DNA from: Pseudoalteromonas luteoviolacea
GTDB taxonomy: Bacteria > Pseudomonadota > Gammaproteobacteria > Enterobacterales > Alteromonadaceae
Assembly: GCF_001696455.1 (NCBI RefSeq)
Contig: NZ_MAUJ01000001.1
Span: forward strand, 744,001-808,000
Length of the DNA stretch: 64,000 nucleotides
Reading direction: 5' to 3'
The position numbers were made by a program, and so were the translations under genes. A model generated the notes under the pieces. It worked only from the letters and a program-made list of their open reading frames with translations, was not told the origin of the DNA and searched no databases. Each line of letters opens with the position of its first letter. The stretch's first letter is position 1. This document shows, one piece after another, positions 44,609 through 52,654 of this stretch.

Positions 44609-44863
44609 CAGAAGAGGTGCGATGCTTAGGTAGCTTGTTCGAGGACACGACATCCGTTGACAACAAGTGAGGGAAGTATTCGCCGAGGAAAGTCATTGGT
44701 CGTGGCGATGATTTTTCGGTTTTAGAGGTTGAATCCTCTGAACTGTCACCGTTTTTGGTGGAGAGCTTCTGGCAGTGGTCTTACAATAAGTCATTTCTTC
44801 CTCTTGCCATGTTAGTTCTCCTTATGTTTAAGGGTAGTCCTATTGACTATCGAAGGAGAGAAA
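44609..44863 (+). promoter_or_regulatory. Lysine riboswitch (L-box) with translational expression platform
   Basis: The aptamer runs from 44609 to 44771. P1 is CAGAAG (44609-44614) with CTTCTG (44766-44771). Conserved L-box pieces: AGAGGTGCG, TTCGCCGAGG, the hairpin AGAGG/CCTCT before GAACTGTCACCG, and TGGTGGAGAGCTTCTGG. Downstream, TCTCCTT (44817-44823) is complementary to the lysC Shine-Dalgarno AAGGAGA (44853-44859). GGAGAGCT (44760-44767) can pair with AGTTCTCC (44814-44821). These give mutually exclusive ON and OFF structures, so lysine binding should hide the ribosome site. This fills the only long gene-free gap (44485-44863) together with the nhaD terminator. Confidence 0.92.
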
Positions 44864-46210
44864 ATGAATTCCCAGTATGTTGTTGCAAAGTTTGGTGGTA
44901 CGAGTGTGGCCGACTTTACAGCCATGCATCGTTGTGCCCAAATAATCAATGATGATCCAAGTGTTAGAGTTGTTGTCGTAAGTGCAAGTGCAGGTGTCAC
45001 GAATCATCTGGTCACGCTTGTACAACAAAAATCAAACGAAGCACAAAGACTTGAACTGGTTGAATCTGTTATGAAAATCCAGAGCAATATTTTGGCGCAT
45101 TTAACACTTGATAGTGATCTTCGAGAAGGGTTTGACGCCACCGCTGAGCAGTTTAAACAATTGGCTCAGTTACCTGCATTAGATCAACAGCAATGTGATG
45201 AAGTTTTGAGCTTTGGTGAACGTTTCTCGTCGTATATTTTTTCTCAGGTGTTGCGTGACCTAGGTGTCAGTACACAGCGTTTTGATATTAGAGACGTCTT
45301 AAAAACAGACAGTAACTTTTCAAAAGCAACACCAGATATCGAAGCGACAGAGCAAGCTGCTGCTGATTTGCTAATACCACTATTAGGACATCAGGTTGTC
45401 GTTACACAGGGCTTTATAGGCAGTGATAAATACGGGCAAACGACCACTTTAGGGCGTGGCGGTTCTGATTACAGTGCGGCGCTGATTGCGGAAGCGATAG
45501 GTGCAAAAAGCGTACATATCTGGACTGATGTGGTTGGTATATTTAGCACCGATCCTAGGCTTTGCAACAAGGCAAGACCAATTCCGAGATTGAGCTTTGA
45601 CGAGGCCGCTGAGATGGCAACATTTGGTGCGAAGGTGTTGCACCCAGCGACAATTCTACCTGCAAGCCGAAAAGGTATTTCAGTGTTTGTTGGCTCTAGC
45701 AAAGCGCCCGAGCAAGGTGGCACTTGGATTGAAAAGGAAACCCAATCTCAATCAGGGATAAGAGCCGTAACGCAACGTAAGAATCAAATCCTGTTGACCT
45801 TGAAAAGCCCGGAAATGCTTCTGGCAAGCGGGTTTTTGGCGAAAATATTTACTATCTTGAGTAATTATAATATTTCCGTTGATCTGGTTACTACATCTGA
45901 AATTAGCGTGGCTTTGACATTAGATAACGCGCCAAATGCAACGCGACCAGAGTTAGATCAGGCATGCCTTGATGAATTGGGGGCCTTTTGCCATGTAACT
46001 GTGGAAAATAATTTGACACTGGTGGCAATGATTGGCTCTGAGATCCAACTGCAAGGTGGTGAAAATTGCCTCGTTGACGTACTCTCTGAGTTTGATATCC
46101 GATTAATATGTCACGGTGCAAGCCGTCATAACTTGTGTTTTTTGGTTGAACAAAATAAATCGGATTTGGTCGTGCAATCTATTCACCAAAAGCTTTTGGA
46201 AGCTGCATAA
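44864..46210 (+). CDS. lysC: Lysine-sensitive aspartokinase III
   Basis: Cytosolic aspartate kinase, first step of the lysine/threonine/methionine/diaminopimelate pathway. It has 448 residues (E. coli LysC: 449). The opening VAKFGGTSVADF is the kinase signature; LSFGERFSSYIFSQVL, GFIGSDKYGQTTTLGRGGSDYSAAL and WTDVVGIFSTDPR follow. Two ACT domains occupy about 305-448. The start is the ATG at 44864 (MNSQYVV), five bases after AAGGAGAG; an upstream TTG in frame lacks a ribosome site. Expression is controlled by the lysine riboswitch just upstream; the enzyme itself is probably also lysine-inhibited. Confidence 0.95.
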   Translation: MNSQYVVAKFGGTSVADFTAMHRCAQIINDDPSVRVVVVSASAGVTNHLVTLVQQKSNEAQRLELVESVMKIQSNILAHLTLDSDLREGFDATAEQFKQLAQLPALDQQQCDEVLSFGERFSSYIFSQVLRDLGVSTQRFDIRDVLKTDSNFSKATPDIEATEQAAADLLIPLLGHQVVVTQGFIGSDKYGQTTTLGRGGSDYSAALIAEAIGAKSVHIWTDVVGIFSTDPRLCNKARPIPRLSFDEAAEMATFGAKVLHPATILPASRKGISVFVGSSKAPEQGGTWIEKETQSQSGIRAVTQRKNQILLTLKSPEMLLASGFLAKIFTILSNYNISVDLVTTSEISVALTLDNAPNATRPELDQACLDELGAFCHVTVENNLTLVAMIGSEIQLQGGENCLVDVLSEFDIRLICHGASRHNLCFLVEQNKSDLVVQSIHQKLLEAA

Positions 46211-46230
46211 TATAATTCACCTCTTCATCG

Positions 46231-46259
46231 GGCTGAGCGCAATGCGTAAGTGCTTAGCC
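46231..46259 (+). other. Hairpin after lysC
   Basis: GGCTGAGC (46231-46238) and GCTTAGCC (46252-46259) pair over 8 bp with one G-U. No T-run follows, so it is a weak or factor-dependent terminator at best. The rest of this 167-base gap shows no gene. Confidence 0.4.
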
Positions 46260-46377
46260 GACTCTTCTTTGGTAGCGTTTATACATAAATTTATAACAAA
46301 AATTAGTGATAAAGTTGCAATAAATCTGGTCTGGTGGCAATCTAGAAATGAGACCAATGTGAGTAAGGACGTAGGCA

Positions 46378-46908
46378 ATGCAGTATCAGCAAGTATATGA
46401 ATTTTGGTTTGTTACCTGTTCTGAAAGTGACTGGTGGCAAAAGTCGACCGTGTTTGACCAAAAAGTGACGCAAGAGTTTGCAACGCTACATGCAAAAGCG
46501 CTTAATGGTGAATTGGCTTCTTGGCGTCAGAATCCATTAGGTGCATTATGTGAAATCATCGTTTTAGATCAATTTTCTCGGAATATGTTTCGCGATACGC
46601 CACGTGCTTTTGCGAGTGATACTCTAGCACTATGTTTAGCACAGCATGCGATTGAAAAAGGTTACGATAAAGCGCTCAACGATACCGAAGTGAGCTTCTT
46701 ATATATGCCTTTTATGCACAGTGAAAGCCGTCATATTCATCAGCAAGCAGAAAAGCTATTTCGTGATCTTCCAAACTATGAATTTGAAATCGCACATAAA
46801 AAGATAATTGACCGATTTGGTCGATACCCTCATAGAAACGAGATTTTAGGGAGAATATCAACAGATGAAGAGATAGAGTTTTTGCAGGAACCGGGCTCTA
46901 GCTTTTGA
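46378..46908 (+). CDS. DUF924 family protein
   Basis: A 176-residue cytosolic protein of the DUF924 family. Motifs: VYEFWF, a near-start WW pair (SDWWQKS), CEIIVLDQFSRNMFRDTPRAFASD (the family signature LDQFxRNxxR), SFLYMPFMHSESRHIHQQA and DRFGRYPHRNEILGR. It is predicted all-helical and TPR-like. Function is unknown. The ATG at 46378 follows an AGG site. It has no obvious operon partner. Confidence 0.9.
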   Translation: MQYQQVYEFWFVTCSESDWWQKSTVFDQKVTQEFATLHAKALNGELASWRQNPLGALCEIIVLDQFSRNMFRDTPRAFASDTLALCLAQHAIEKGYDKALNDTEVSFLYMPFMHSESRHIHQQAEKLFRDLPNYEFEIAHKKIIDRFGRYPHRNEILGRISTDEEIEFLQEPGSSF

Positions 46909-46926
46909 TTATTGATTATTGATTAT
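46906..46926 (+). repeat. Three tandem TGATTAT heptamers
   Basis: TGATTAT three times in a row, the first containing the TGA stop of the DUF924 gene. A short microsatellite-like repeat with no assigned role. An inverted repeat AGGTTC (46947-46952)/GAACCT (46961-46966) follows in the same gap. Confidence 0.75.
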
Positions 46927-47037
46927 TTTTGAATAAAATAATTGGAAGGTTCTTAAATCGGAACCTACCTACTCGCAATTTTCGTTCAACAGGGTATAAT
47001 CGCGGACCTAAAACAATAATTATATTAGCGTTAAATT

Positions 47038-48363
47038 ATGGCTCAGGTACGTGATGGTTTTCAAAGCCGACTTGGTTTTGTTCTTGCTGCAGCGGGCGCC
47101 GCTGTAGGATTAGGAAATATTTGGGGTTTTCCCACTCAAGCCGCCAACCATGGTGGTGGTGCATTTTTGCTTGCATATTTTATCGTCATCTTTTTACTCG
47201 CATTACCCGCTTTGTATACTGAGTTATATCTCGGCCACCAAGCTCAGGCTAACCCTGTTAAAGCGCTGAAAATGGCGTGGCAAGAGAAGAACCCCAGAGT
47301 AGGTGCAGGGGCTGGTTATTTGGGCCTCGCTGGTGCGATTGTAATGCTTAGCTTTTACTCTATCGTTGCTGGTTGGATGTTAGCTCACTCAATTGAGCCT
47401 ATAACGACCTTTATTGGATTGGAATCGGCAAGCCAGTTTTTAACTGGTGATTCGATGACACGTAACTTCGTATTTACGCCACTCATGTTGCTCCTCACTG
47501 CTGCGATTATCTTAAAAGGCGTTAAATCTGGCATCGAGATTTGGTCGCGTCGATTAATGCCAGTATTGCTGTTACTTTTAATGTGTTTAATTGCGTACAT
47601 GGCAACTCTCGAAGGTGCTAGTGAAGGATTTAAGGCATATTTGATCCCTGATTTTAGTAAAATAACGGACCCAGATTTAATCATTGCTGCTATGGGGCAG
47701 GCGTTCTTTTCACTCTCCTTGGGTGTAGGCTGTATGATGATTTACGGCTCATACCTCAAACCGAATGAAAACCTGCCTAAATTGACATTTAGTGTTGCAA
47801 TGCTGGATACCGGTGTGGCGTTTTTAGCTGGCTTATTGATTATCCCTGCTATATTTGTTGCACAGCAAAATGGGGTTGAAGTATTCCAAGATGGTAAATT
47901 GGTTGGTGAGGGCAGATTGATTTTTGCTATTTTGCCTGAGCTATTTGCAAGTATGGGTGAGATTGGTATTTGGGTTGGATTGACCTTTTTTGTACTAATG
48001 TCTATTGCATCATTAACCTCAACAATTTCATCTACAGAAATTCCAGTGTCGTTCTTAGTTGAAAACCATGGCCTGGCACGCAAATCAGCCACTTGGGTAG
48101 TAACTTTGGTAATCCTCGTCTGCTCGAGCTTAATTATACTGAACTTTGAATGGCTATTCGGCTTGGTGATAAATGTGTTTACCCGATATCAATTACCGCT
48201 AATGGGGTTGTTTTACTTTATCACTGTCGGTTGGATGTGGCGCCGTGGCAACCAATTACTCTTAGCGACGGGTGGTAAACAATATTGGTTTGCACAGTAT
48301 CTTAAGTTTGTATGCCCAGTGTTAATGACTGCTGTATTCGTAAATGTGGTCTTGAACAAATAG
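47038..48363 (+). CDS. Sodium-dependent transporter of the NSS (LeuT/MhsT) family
   Basis: Inner-membrane symporter that couples Na+ to uptake, probably of an amino acid. It has 441 residues with 11-12 spans. The broken first span is seen in VGLGNIWGFPTQAANHGGGAFLLAYF; ELYLGHQAQ, SLGVGCMMIYGSYLKPNENL and LTSTISSTEIPVSFLVENHG complete the family pattern. Size is like the bacterial MhsT/TnaT type. The ATG at 47038 has only a weak ribosome site; a TATAAT box is at 46995-47000. The substrate cannot be named from sequence. Confidence 0.88.
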   Translation: MAQVRDGFQSRLGFVLAAAGAAVGLGNIWGFPTQAANHGGGAFLLAYFIVIFLLALPALYTELYLGHQAQANPVKALKMAWQEKNPRVGAGAGYLGLAGAIVMLSFYSIVAGWMLAHSIEPITTFIGLESASQFLTGDSMTRNFVFTPLMLLLTAAIILKGVKSGIEIWSRRLMPVLLLLLMCLIAYMATLEGASEGFKAYLIPDFSKITDPDLIIAAMGQAFFSLSLGVGCMMIYGSYLKPNENLPKLTFSVAMLDTGVAFLAGLLIIPAIFVAQQNGVEVFQDGKLVGEGRLIFAILPELFASMGEIGIWVGLTFFVLMSIASLTSTISSTEIPVSFLVENHGLARKSATWVVTLVILVCSSLIILNFEWLFGLVINVFTRYQLPLMGLFYFITVGWMWRRGNQLLLATGGKQYWFAQYLKFVCPVLMTAVFVNVVLNK

Positions 48364-48376
48364 GTGAAAATCGACG

Positions 48377-48407
48377 AAAAAAGCGCAGCTTATAGCTGCG
48401 CTTTTTT
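48377..48407. terminator. Bidirectional terminator between the NSS and dehydrogenase genes
   Basis: AAAAAAGCGCAGCT, loop TAT, AGCTGCGCTTTTTT, a 14-bp perfect stem between two convergent genes. Confidence 0.9.
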
Positions 48408-48426
48408 ATGTGTTTAATTTAATCTA

Positions 48427-49404
48427 TTAAACGTTATTTACTGAGTCACTACCGCTATCAAGCGTATTTAAATTATCGAGTGTTGTTGAGGCAATTTCAG
48501 TAAGCGCTTCTTTTGTGAAAAAACCTTGGTGACCAGTAATTAAGACATTTGGAAACCCGCTTAAACGAATAAAGTCATCGTCTTGTATGATGTCTTCGCT
48601 TCTATCTTTAAAAAATAGCTCAGACTCTTGCTCATACACATCGAGGCCTAAATACCCAATCTTTTTAGACTTCAGCGCTTTGATACAAGCCTGTGTATCT
48701 ATCAAAGCGCCACGACTCGTGTTGATAACCATAACACCTTGTTTCATTTGGTCAAAAGCCGCATGATCTAATAAGTGATGTGTGCTTTCAGTTAACGGGC
48801 AGTGCAGGGTAATGATGTCACTTTGCTCAAAAAGCATTTGTAAAGATACTTTGGTGTAAGAGCCCTCACCAATATTTGGGTCGAACACTAAGGTATGTGC
48901 ACCGAACCCGTTAAGTATTGAAACCAAAGACTGTCCTATTTTACCACAGCCAATTACGCCGACAGTTTTGTTATGAATATTAAACCCCAACAACCCATTT
49001 AAATCGAAATTCTCTTCTCTTACCCTATTGTACGCTTTATGGGTTTTGCGCGCTAACGTTAATATAAGTGCGATACAGTGTTCTGCGACTGCTTCTGGGC
49101 TATAAGCAGGAACGCGCACGACCTTGATACCGAGAGCATGTGCCGCTTCGACATCAACATTGTTATAGCCAGCGCAGCGTAGTGCAATATATTTGACATT
49201 CAATTCGGCAAGTTCTGCTAAGACGCATGCATTTACATCGTCATTAACGAAAACACATATTGCATCGTAGCCTGTAGCGAGAAACACAGTGTCCAAACTT
49301 AATGCATGTTCAAAATGCGAAATTTCTACGTGCGGATAGCTATTTAGCGCTTCTTTAAAGAATGGTCTTTCATACTTTTGCGAACTGAATAGTGCTACTT
49401 TCAT
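48427..49404 (-). CDS. D-lactate dehydrogenase-like 2-hydroxyacid dehydrogenase
   Basis: NAD-dependent D-2-hydroxyacid dehydrogenase, 325 residues (E. coli LdhA: 329). Motifs in order: RCAGYNNVDVEAAHALGIKV, VGVIGCGKIGQSLVSILNGFG (NAD site), HCPLTESTHHLLD, VINTSRGALIDTQA (substrate-site loop) and LDVYEQE, then VLITGHQGFFTKEA with the catalytic His. It is closest to fermentative LdhA (pyruvate to D-lactate). The start is the ATG at 49404 (MKVALFSSQKYE); an upstream in-frame start at 49422 is less likely. Its 5' end overlaps the glutathione peroxidase gene by 35 bases. Confidence 0.9.
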   Translation of the reverse strand: MKVALFSSQKYERPFFKEALNSYPHVEISHFEHALSLDTVFLATGYDAICVFVNDDVNACVLAELAELNVKYIALRCAGYNNVDVEAAHALGIKVVRVPAYSPEAVAEHCIALILTLARKTHKAYNRVREENFDLNGLLGFNIHNKTVGVIGCGKIGQSLVSILNGFGAHTLVFDPNIGEGSYTKVSLQMLFEQSDIITLHCPLTESTHHLLDHAAFDQMKQGVMVINTSRGALIDTQACIKALKSKKIGYLGLDVYEQESELFFKDRSEDIIQDDDFIRLSGFPNVLITGHQGFFTKEALTEIASTTLDNLNTLDSGSDSVNNV

Positions 49405-49885
49405 GATGTAACTGGCCCTCAATGATCTGCTTTAAAGATTCAGGCTTAGTGCGCGGCGCATAACGTGACAATAGTTCACCATTACGACCAATTAGAAACT
49501 TAGTATAGTTCCATTTTACGGCGCGATTTTGCGCAATGCCACGTGTGTGTGATTTCAAATAATTAAACAAAGGGTGGGCATCCGGTCCATTGACCAAAAC
49601 TTTTTCGGAGACCTTAAAACTAATATTGAAATGAGACTGATAAAACTCTCGAAGCATTTCATTTTCTAACGGTTCATTTTTACCAAACTGGTTACACGGA
49701 AAAGCGATGATCTCGAGACCGCTGTGCTTATATTTGCGGTACATTTTTTCTAGTGCGGCTAACTGAGGAGTAAAGCTACATTTGCTAGCAATATTGACTA
49801 TCAGTACAGGTCTATCTTGCAGTGACTTAAGAGAGAGTGTTTCTCCAGTAAGTAACTTAACGCTGTATCTGTAAATATTATCCAT
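49370..49885 (-). CDS. Glutathione peroxidase family (thioredoxin-fold peroxidase)
   Basis: A 171-residue thiol peroxidase of the Gpx/BtuE family. The peroxidatic Cys36 is in VNIASKCSFTPQ (Cys type, not selenocysteine), the Gln is in FPCNQFGKNEP and the Trp-Asn pair in VKWNYTKFLIG; the GPx tetrad is therefore complete. Substrates are hydroperoxides; the electron donor is likely thioredoxin or glutathione. No signal peptide, so cytosolic. ATG at 49885. It is transcribed first, with the LDH-like gene overlapping its end; this suggests a joint stress or redox unit. Confidence 0.92.
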   Translation of the reverse strand: MDNIYRYSVKLLTGETLSLKSLQDRPVLIVNIASKCSFTPQLAALEKMYRKYKHSGLEIIAFPCNQFGKNEPLENEMLREFYQSHFNISFKVSEKVLVNGPDAHPLFNYLKSHTRGIAQNRAVKWNYTKFLIGRNGELLSRYAPRTKPESLKQIIEGQLHHESSTIQFAKV

Positions 49886-50126
49886 ATTGAAAGGCTCCGT
49901 GTGTAAAACGAGTGTTATTTAAATAGTTCATTTGGATTCAATTTGAGGTCTCGGCTCATAACGAATGAGGTAAAAATCCCTCCATTGTTGAAGCATAGCA
50001 GTCATTTAGGACAATTTTATGTCAGCGTTGATTTAAATTTAATCAAACTTAAACATTGTTGTAGAATTGATAGAATTTTGAGAACAGTTGGGTGTCTTGA
50101 ATGGACACCCGAGGGTATAAACTAAA

Positions 50127-51002
50127 CTATATAAGGCGTTTTAATAGACTAGATGTATCCCAGCGATTTCCGCCCATTTTTTGTACATCAGCATAAAATT
50201 GGTCAACAAGTGCTGTCAAGGGAAGAGTAGAACCATTTTTCTTCGCTTCATCTAAAGCGATTGCAAGATCTTTGCGCATCCAATCTACCGCAAAGCCATG
50301 CTCATAATGGTCATCTAACATCGTTTTATGTCGATTTTCCATTTGCCAGCTGCCAGCTGCACCTTTTGAAATCACCTCGACTACAGACTCGCAATCGATT
50401 CCCGCATTTTGGCCAAATTGAAGTGCCTCTGCTAAACCTTGGACGACACCTGCGATACAAATTTGATTCATCATTTTTGCTATCTGGCCTGAACCGACTT
50501 CCCCTAAAAGTTTTGAGAATCTTGCGTAGGCTGCCATAACAGGCTCGACAGTACCGTAAACATCTTTATTGCCGCCACACATGATAGTCAGCTGTCCATT
50601 TACCGCACCCGCTTCTCCACCAGAAACTGGGGCATCTACAAATCCAATTTGTTTTGACTCGCAGAGTGCATAAAGCTCTCTTGCAACATCTGCAGAAGCG
50701 GTCGTATGATCAACGAGGGTGCTACCTGGCTTCATCGTCTTTAAAACGCCGTCTTCACCAGAAGATACCTGGCGTAAATCATCGTCATTGCCCACGCAAA
50801 TGAAAACAATATCTGCATCTTTTGCTGCTATTGCAGGTGTCTCTGCTGACTTGCCAGTGTAAGATTCTAGCCATAACGCTGATTTGCTAGAAGTGCGATT
50901 ATAAACAGTTACATTGTAACCTGCGTTAGCTAGGTGCCCAGCCATAGGGAAGCCCATTACACCTAAACCGATAAATGCTACATTTTTTGTGCTCGATGTC
51001 AT
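50127..51002 (-). CDS. NAD(P)-dependent beta-hydroxyacid dehydrogenase (HIBADH/GarR family)
   Basis: A 291-residue oxidoreductase. The Rossmann motif is VAFIGLGVMGFPMAGHLANAGY; FVDAPVSGGEAGAVNGQL is the substrate-binding signature, and GQIAKMMNQ carries the catalytic Lys. This family includes 3-hydroxyisobutyrate dehydrogenase, tartronate semialdehyde reductase and succinic semialdehyde reductases; the neighbours do not fix the substrate. The ATG at 51002 is preferred to a TTG three codons up. It is not linked to valine genes here, so I leave it unnamed. Confidence 0.88.
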   Translation of the reverse strand: MTSSTKNVAFIGLGVMGFPMAGHLANAGYNVTVYNRTSSKSALWLESYTGKSAETPAIAAKDADIVFICVGNDDDLRQVSSGEDGVLKTMKPGSTLVDHTTASADVARELYALCESKQIGFVDAPVSGGEAGAVNGQLTIMCGGNKDVYGTVEPVMAAYARFSKLLGEVGSGQIAKMMNQICIAGVVQGLAEALQFGQNAGIDCESVVEVISKGAAGSWQMENRHKTMLDDHYEHGFAVDWMRKDLAIALDEAKKNGSTLPLTALVDQFYADVQKMGGNRWDTSSLLKRLI

Positions 51003-51106
51003 GCTTAACAATCCAATTGCTTTAAGTGCACATGATTGTATCTTAAGTAAAATATTTATGTAGCAAAAAAGTTTATGCGGGATTGAGAAAAAATAATTGA
51101 AGAGGG

Positions 51107-51130
51107 TTAGGGCAGCGATGGCTGCCCTAA
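51107..51130 (-). terminator. Hairpin after the dicarboxylate symporter gene
   Basis: TTAGGGCAGC and GCTGCCCTAA, a perfect 10-bp stem with loop GATG (CATC on the minus strand), 10 bases past the stop. The T-rich stretch on the minus strand comes later, so termination is likely but not perfect. Confidence 0.6.
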
Positions 51131-51139
51131 AGTGTAAGG

Positions 51140-52477
51140 TTAAGAAGCTTTTGAAGTCGATAGATTTTCTTCAAGCTCTTTAGCGGCATCAGGGTCATTG
51201 AATACAGAGTGATCTAATTCATTCTCTGATTTTGCTACGACACACGTGACCATACAATCGCCCGTTACATTAACTGCAGTTCGGGTCATGTCTAGTAATC
51301 TGTCCACACCCATGATAATGGCAATGCCTTCAACGGGGAGGCCTACTTGATTCAGTACCATCGCTAACATGATTAGACCAAAACCTGGAACCCCCGCTGT
51401 GCCAACCGAGGCAAGTGTTGCGGTTAGAATAACCATTAAGTAATCGCTAAGTGTTAAATCAACAGCAAATACTTGCGCAATAAATACCGTTGCTACGCCT
51501 TGCATGATGGCTGTGCCATCCATATTTATGGTTGCACCAAGCGGCACTGTAAAAGAAGCGACAGTGTTGTTTGCACCGAGTTTCTTTGTTGCGGTCTCTA
51601 GGGTTACAGGCATAGTCGCACTCGAGCTTGAAGTACTAAATGCGAACATACATGCATCTTTCATCTTAGCTAGGAAAGTCACTGGGTTGAGCCCCGTAAG
51701 CACTTTTAATAGGATTGAGTAGTTCACTAACGCATGGAAGAACAGCGCTGCGACAACGACTAAGAAATATTTACCTAGCTCGAGGATGAGCCCCATTTGA
51801 ATGTCTGTGAATAGTTTAGCCATTAAACAGAAAACACCGTACGGTGCGAGGTTCATCAGCAGTGTAACCAGTTTCAAAATAACTGTATTCAAGTCATCAA
51901 AAACAGCTGCAATGCGTTTCCCTGCGTCACCACTTAGTGCCATAGCGATACCAAACAGCAAAGCAAAAACAATAACTTGAAGCATGTTTCCACTAGCCAT
52001 TGCATCTATCGGGTTTGTGGGGAACATGCCAATGATAACCTGAGCTAAAGTCGGTGCTTCTTTTGCGTCAAAGCTCGACGTAGTTGGCATATCAATACCA
52101 GCACCAGGGCTAACTAGAAGCGCCAGAGAGATTGCAACAGTAATAGCGACAGCGGTTGTTGTTAAATATAGAAGAATGGATTTGCCGCCAAGACGACCTA
52201 GCTTTTTTGGGTCACTCAAGCTGCATGTACCACACACCAGTGAAATAAACACCAGCGGTACTACAAGCATCTTCAAACTAGCTATAAAGATTTGCCCACC
52301 AACGTGGAAAAGGCCATCTACGAAAAAGCCCCTAATCGGTAAATCAAATAGACCCAGTTGAATTAAAAGCTCTGGTTTTCCGCCTAGCGAGAATTGAAAC
52401 ATTAGGCCCACTAGAATACCCGCGATCATGGCTATCATGATACGAGTAGTCAGGCTAAATTTATTATTATCTGTCAT
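51140..52477 (-). CDS. Dicarboxylate/amino acid:cation symporter (DAACS family)
   Basis: Inner-membrane symporter of the GltP/DctA family, about 445 residues with eight spans plus two re-entrant loops. The first hairpin loop is AFSTSSSSATMPVTLE. NMDGTAIMQGVATVFIAQVF is the conserved metal-binding helix, and MGVDRLLDMTRTAVNVTGDCMVT the C-terminal substrate site, with Asp and Arg. An Arg in RTAVNV points to acidic substrates such as glutamate, aspartate or C4-dicarboxylates. The ATG at 52477 or a GTG four codons upstream can start it; the evidence is balanced. Single-gene unit. Confidence 0.9.
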   Translation of the reverse strand: MTDNNKFSLTTRIMIAMIAGILVGLMFQFSLGGKPELLIQLGLFDLPIRGFFVDGLFHVGGQIFIASLKMLVVPLVFISLVCGTCSLSDPKKLGRLGGKSILLYLTTTAVAITVAISLALLVSPGAGIDMPTTSSFDAKEAPTLAQVIIGMFPTNPIDAMASGNMLQVIVFALLFGIAMALSGDAGKRIAAVFDDLNTVILKLVTLLMNLAPYGVFCLMAKLFTDIQMGLILELGKYFLVVVAALFFHALVNYSILLKVLTGLNPVTFLAKMKDACMFAFSTSSSSATMPVTLETATKKLGANNTVASFTVPLGATINMDGTAIMQGVATVFIAQVFAVDLTLSDYLMVILTATLASVGTAGVPGFGLIMLAMVLNQVGLPVEGIAIIMGVDRLLDMTRTAVNVTGDCMVTCVVAKSENELDHSVFNDPDAAKELEENLSTSKAS

Positions 52478-52654
52478 AGTTTTGGACACGCCCTAAAACT
52501 TCTTGTTGTTAAAATCGTTATAGCCTAACAGGATGGTTCGAAATGAACAAAAAAAAATGCTGTAGACTACGAAAAAATTGTGATTTTTTGCCAAGCTTTG
52601 GGTTAACATTGTGAAAATAACTCTAATTTTAAATTGTGCGAGGGAGAACTGCGG

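Noticed and set aside
46116..46400. 94-codon frame covering the lysC end and the gap before DUF924
   Set aside because: Overlaps the conserved end of lysC in a different frame and has no recognisable protein features.
49943..50125. 60-codon plus-strand open frame between gpx and the hydroxyacid dehydrogenase
   Set aside because: No ribosome site, no family resemblance, unusual composition; treated as chance. The 241-base gap shows no other feature I can support.
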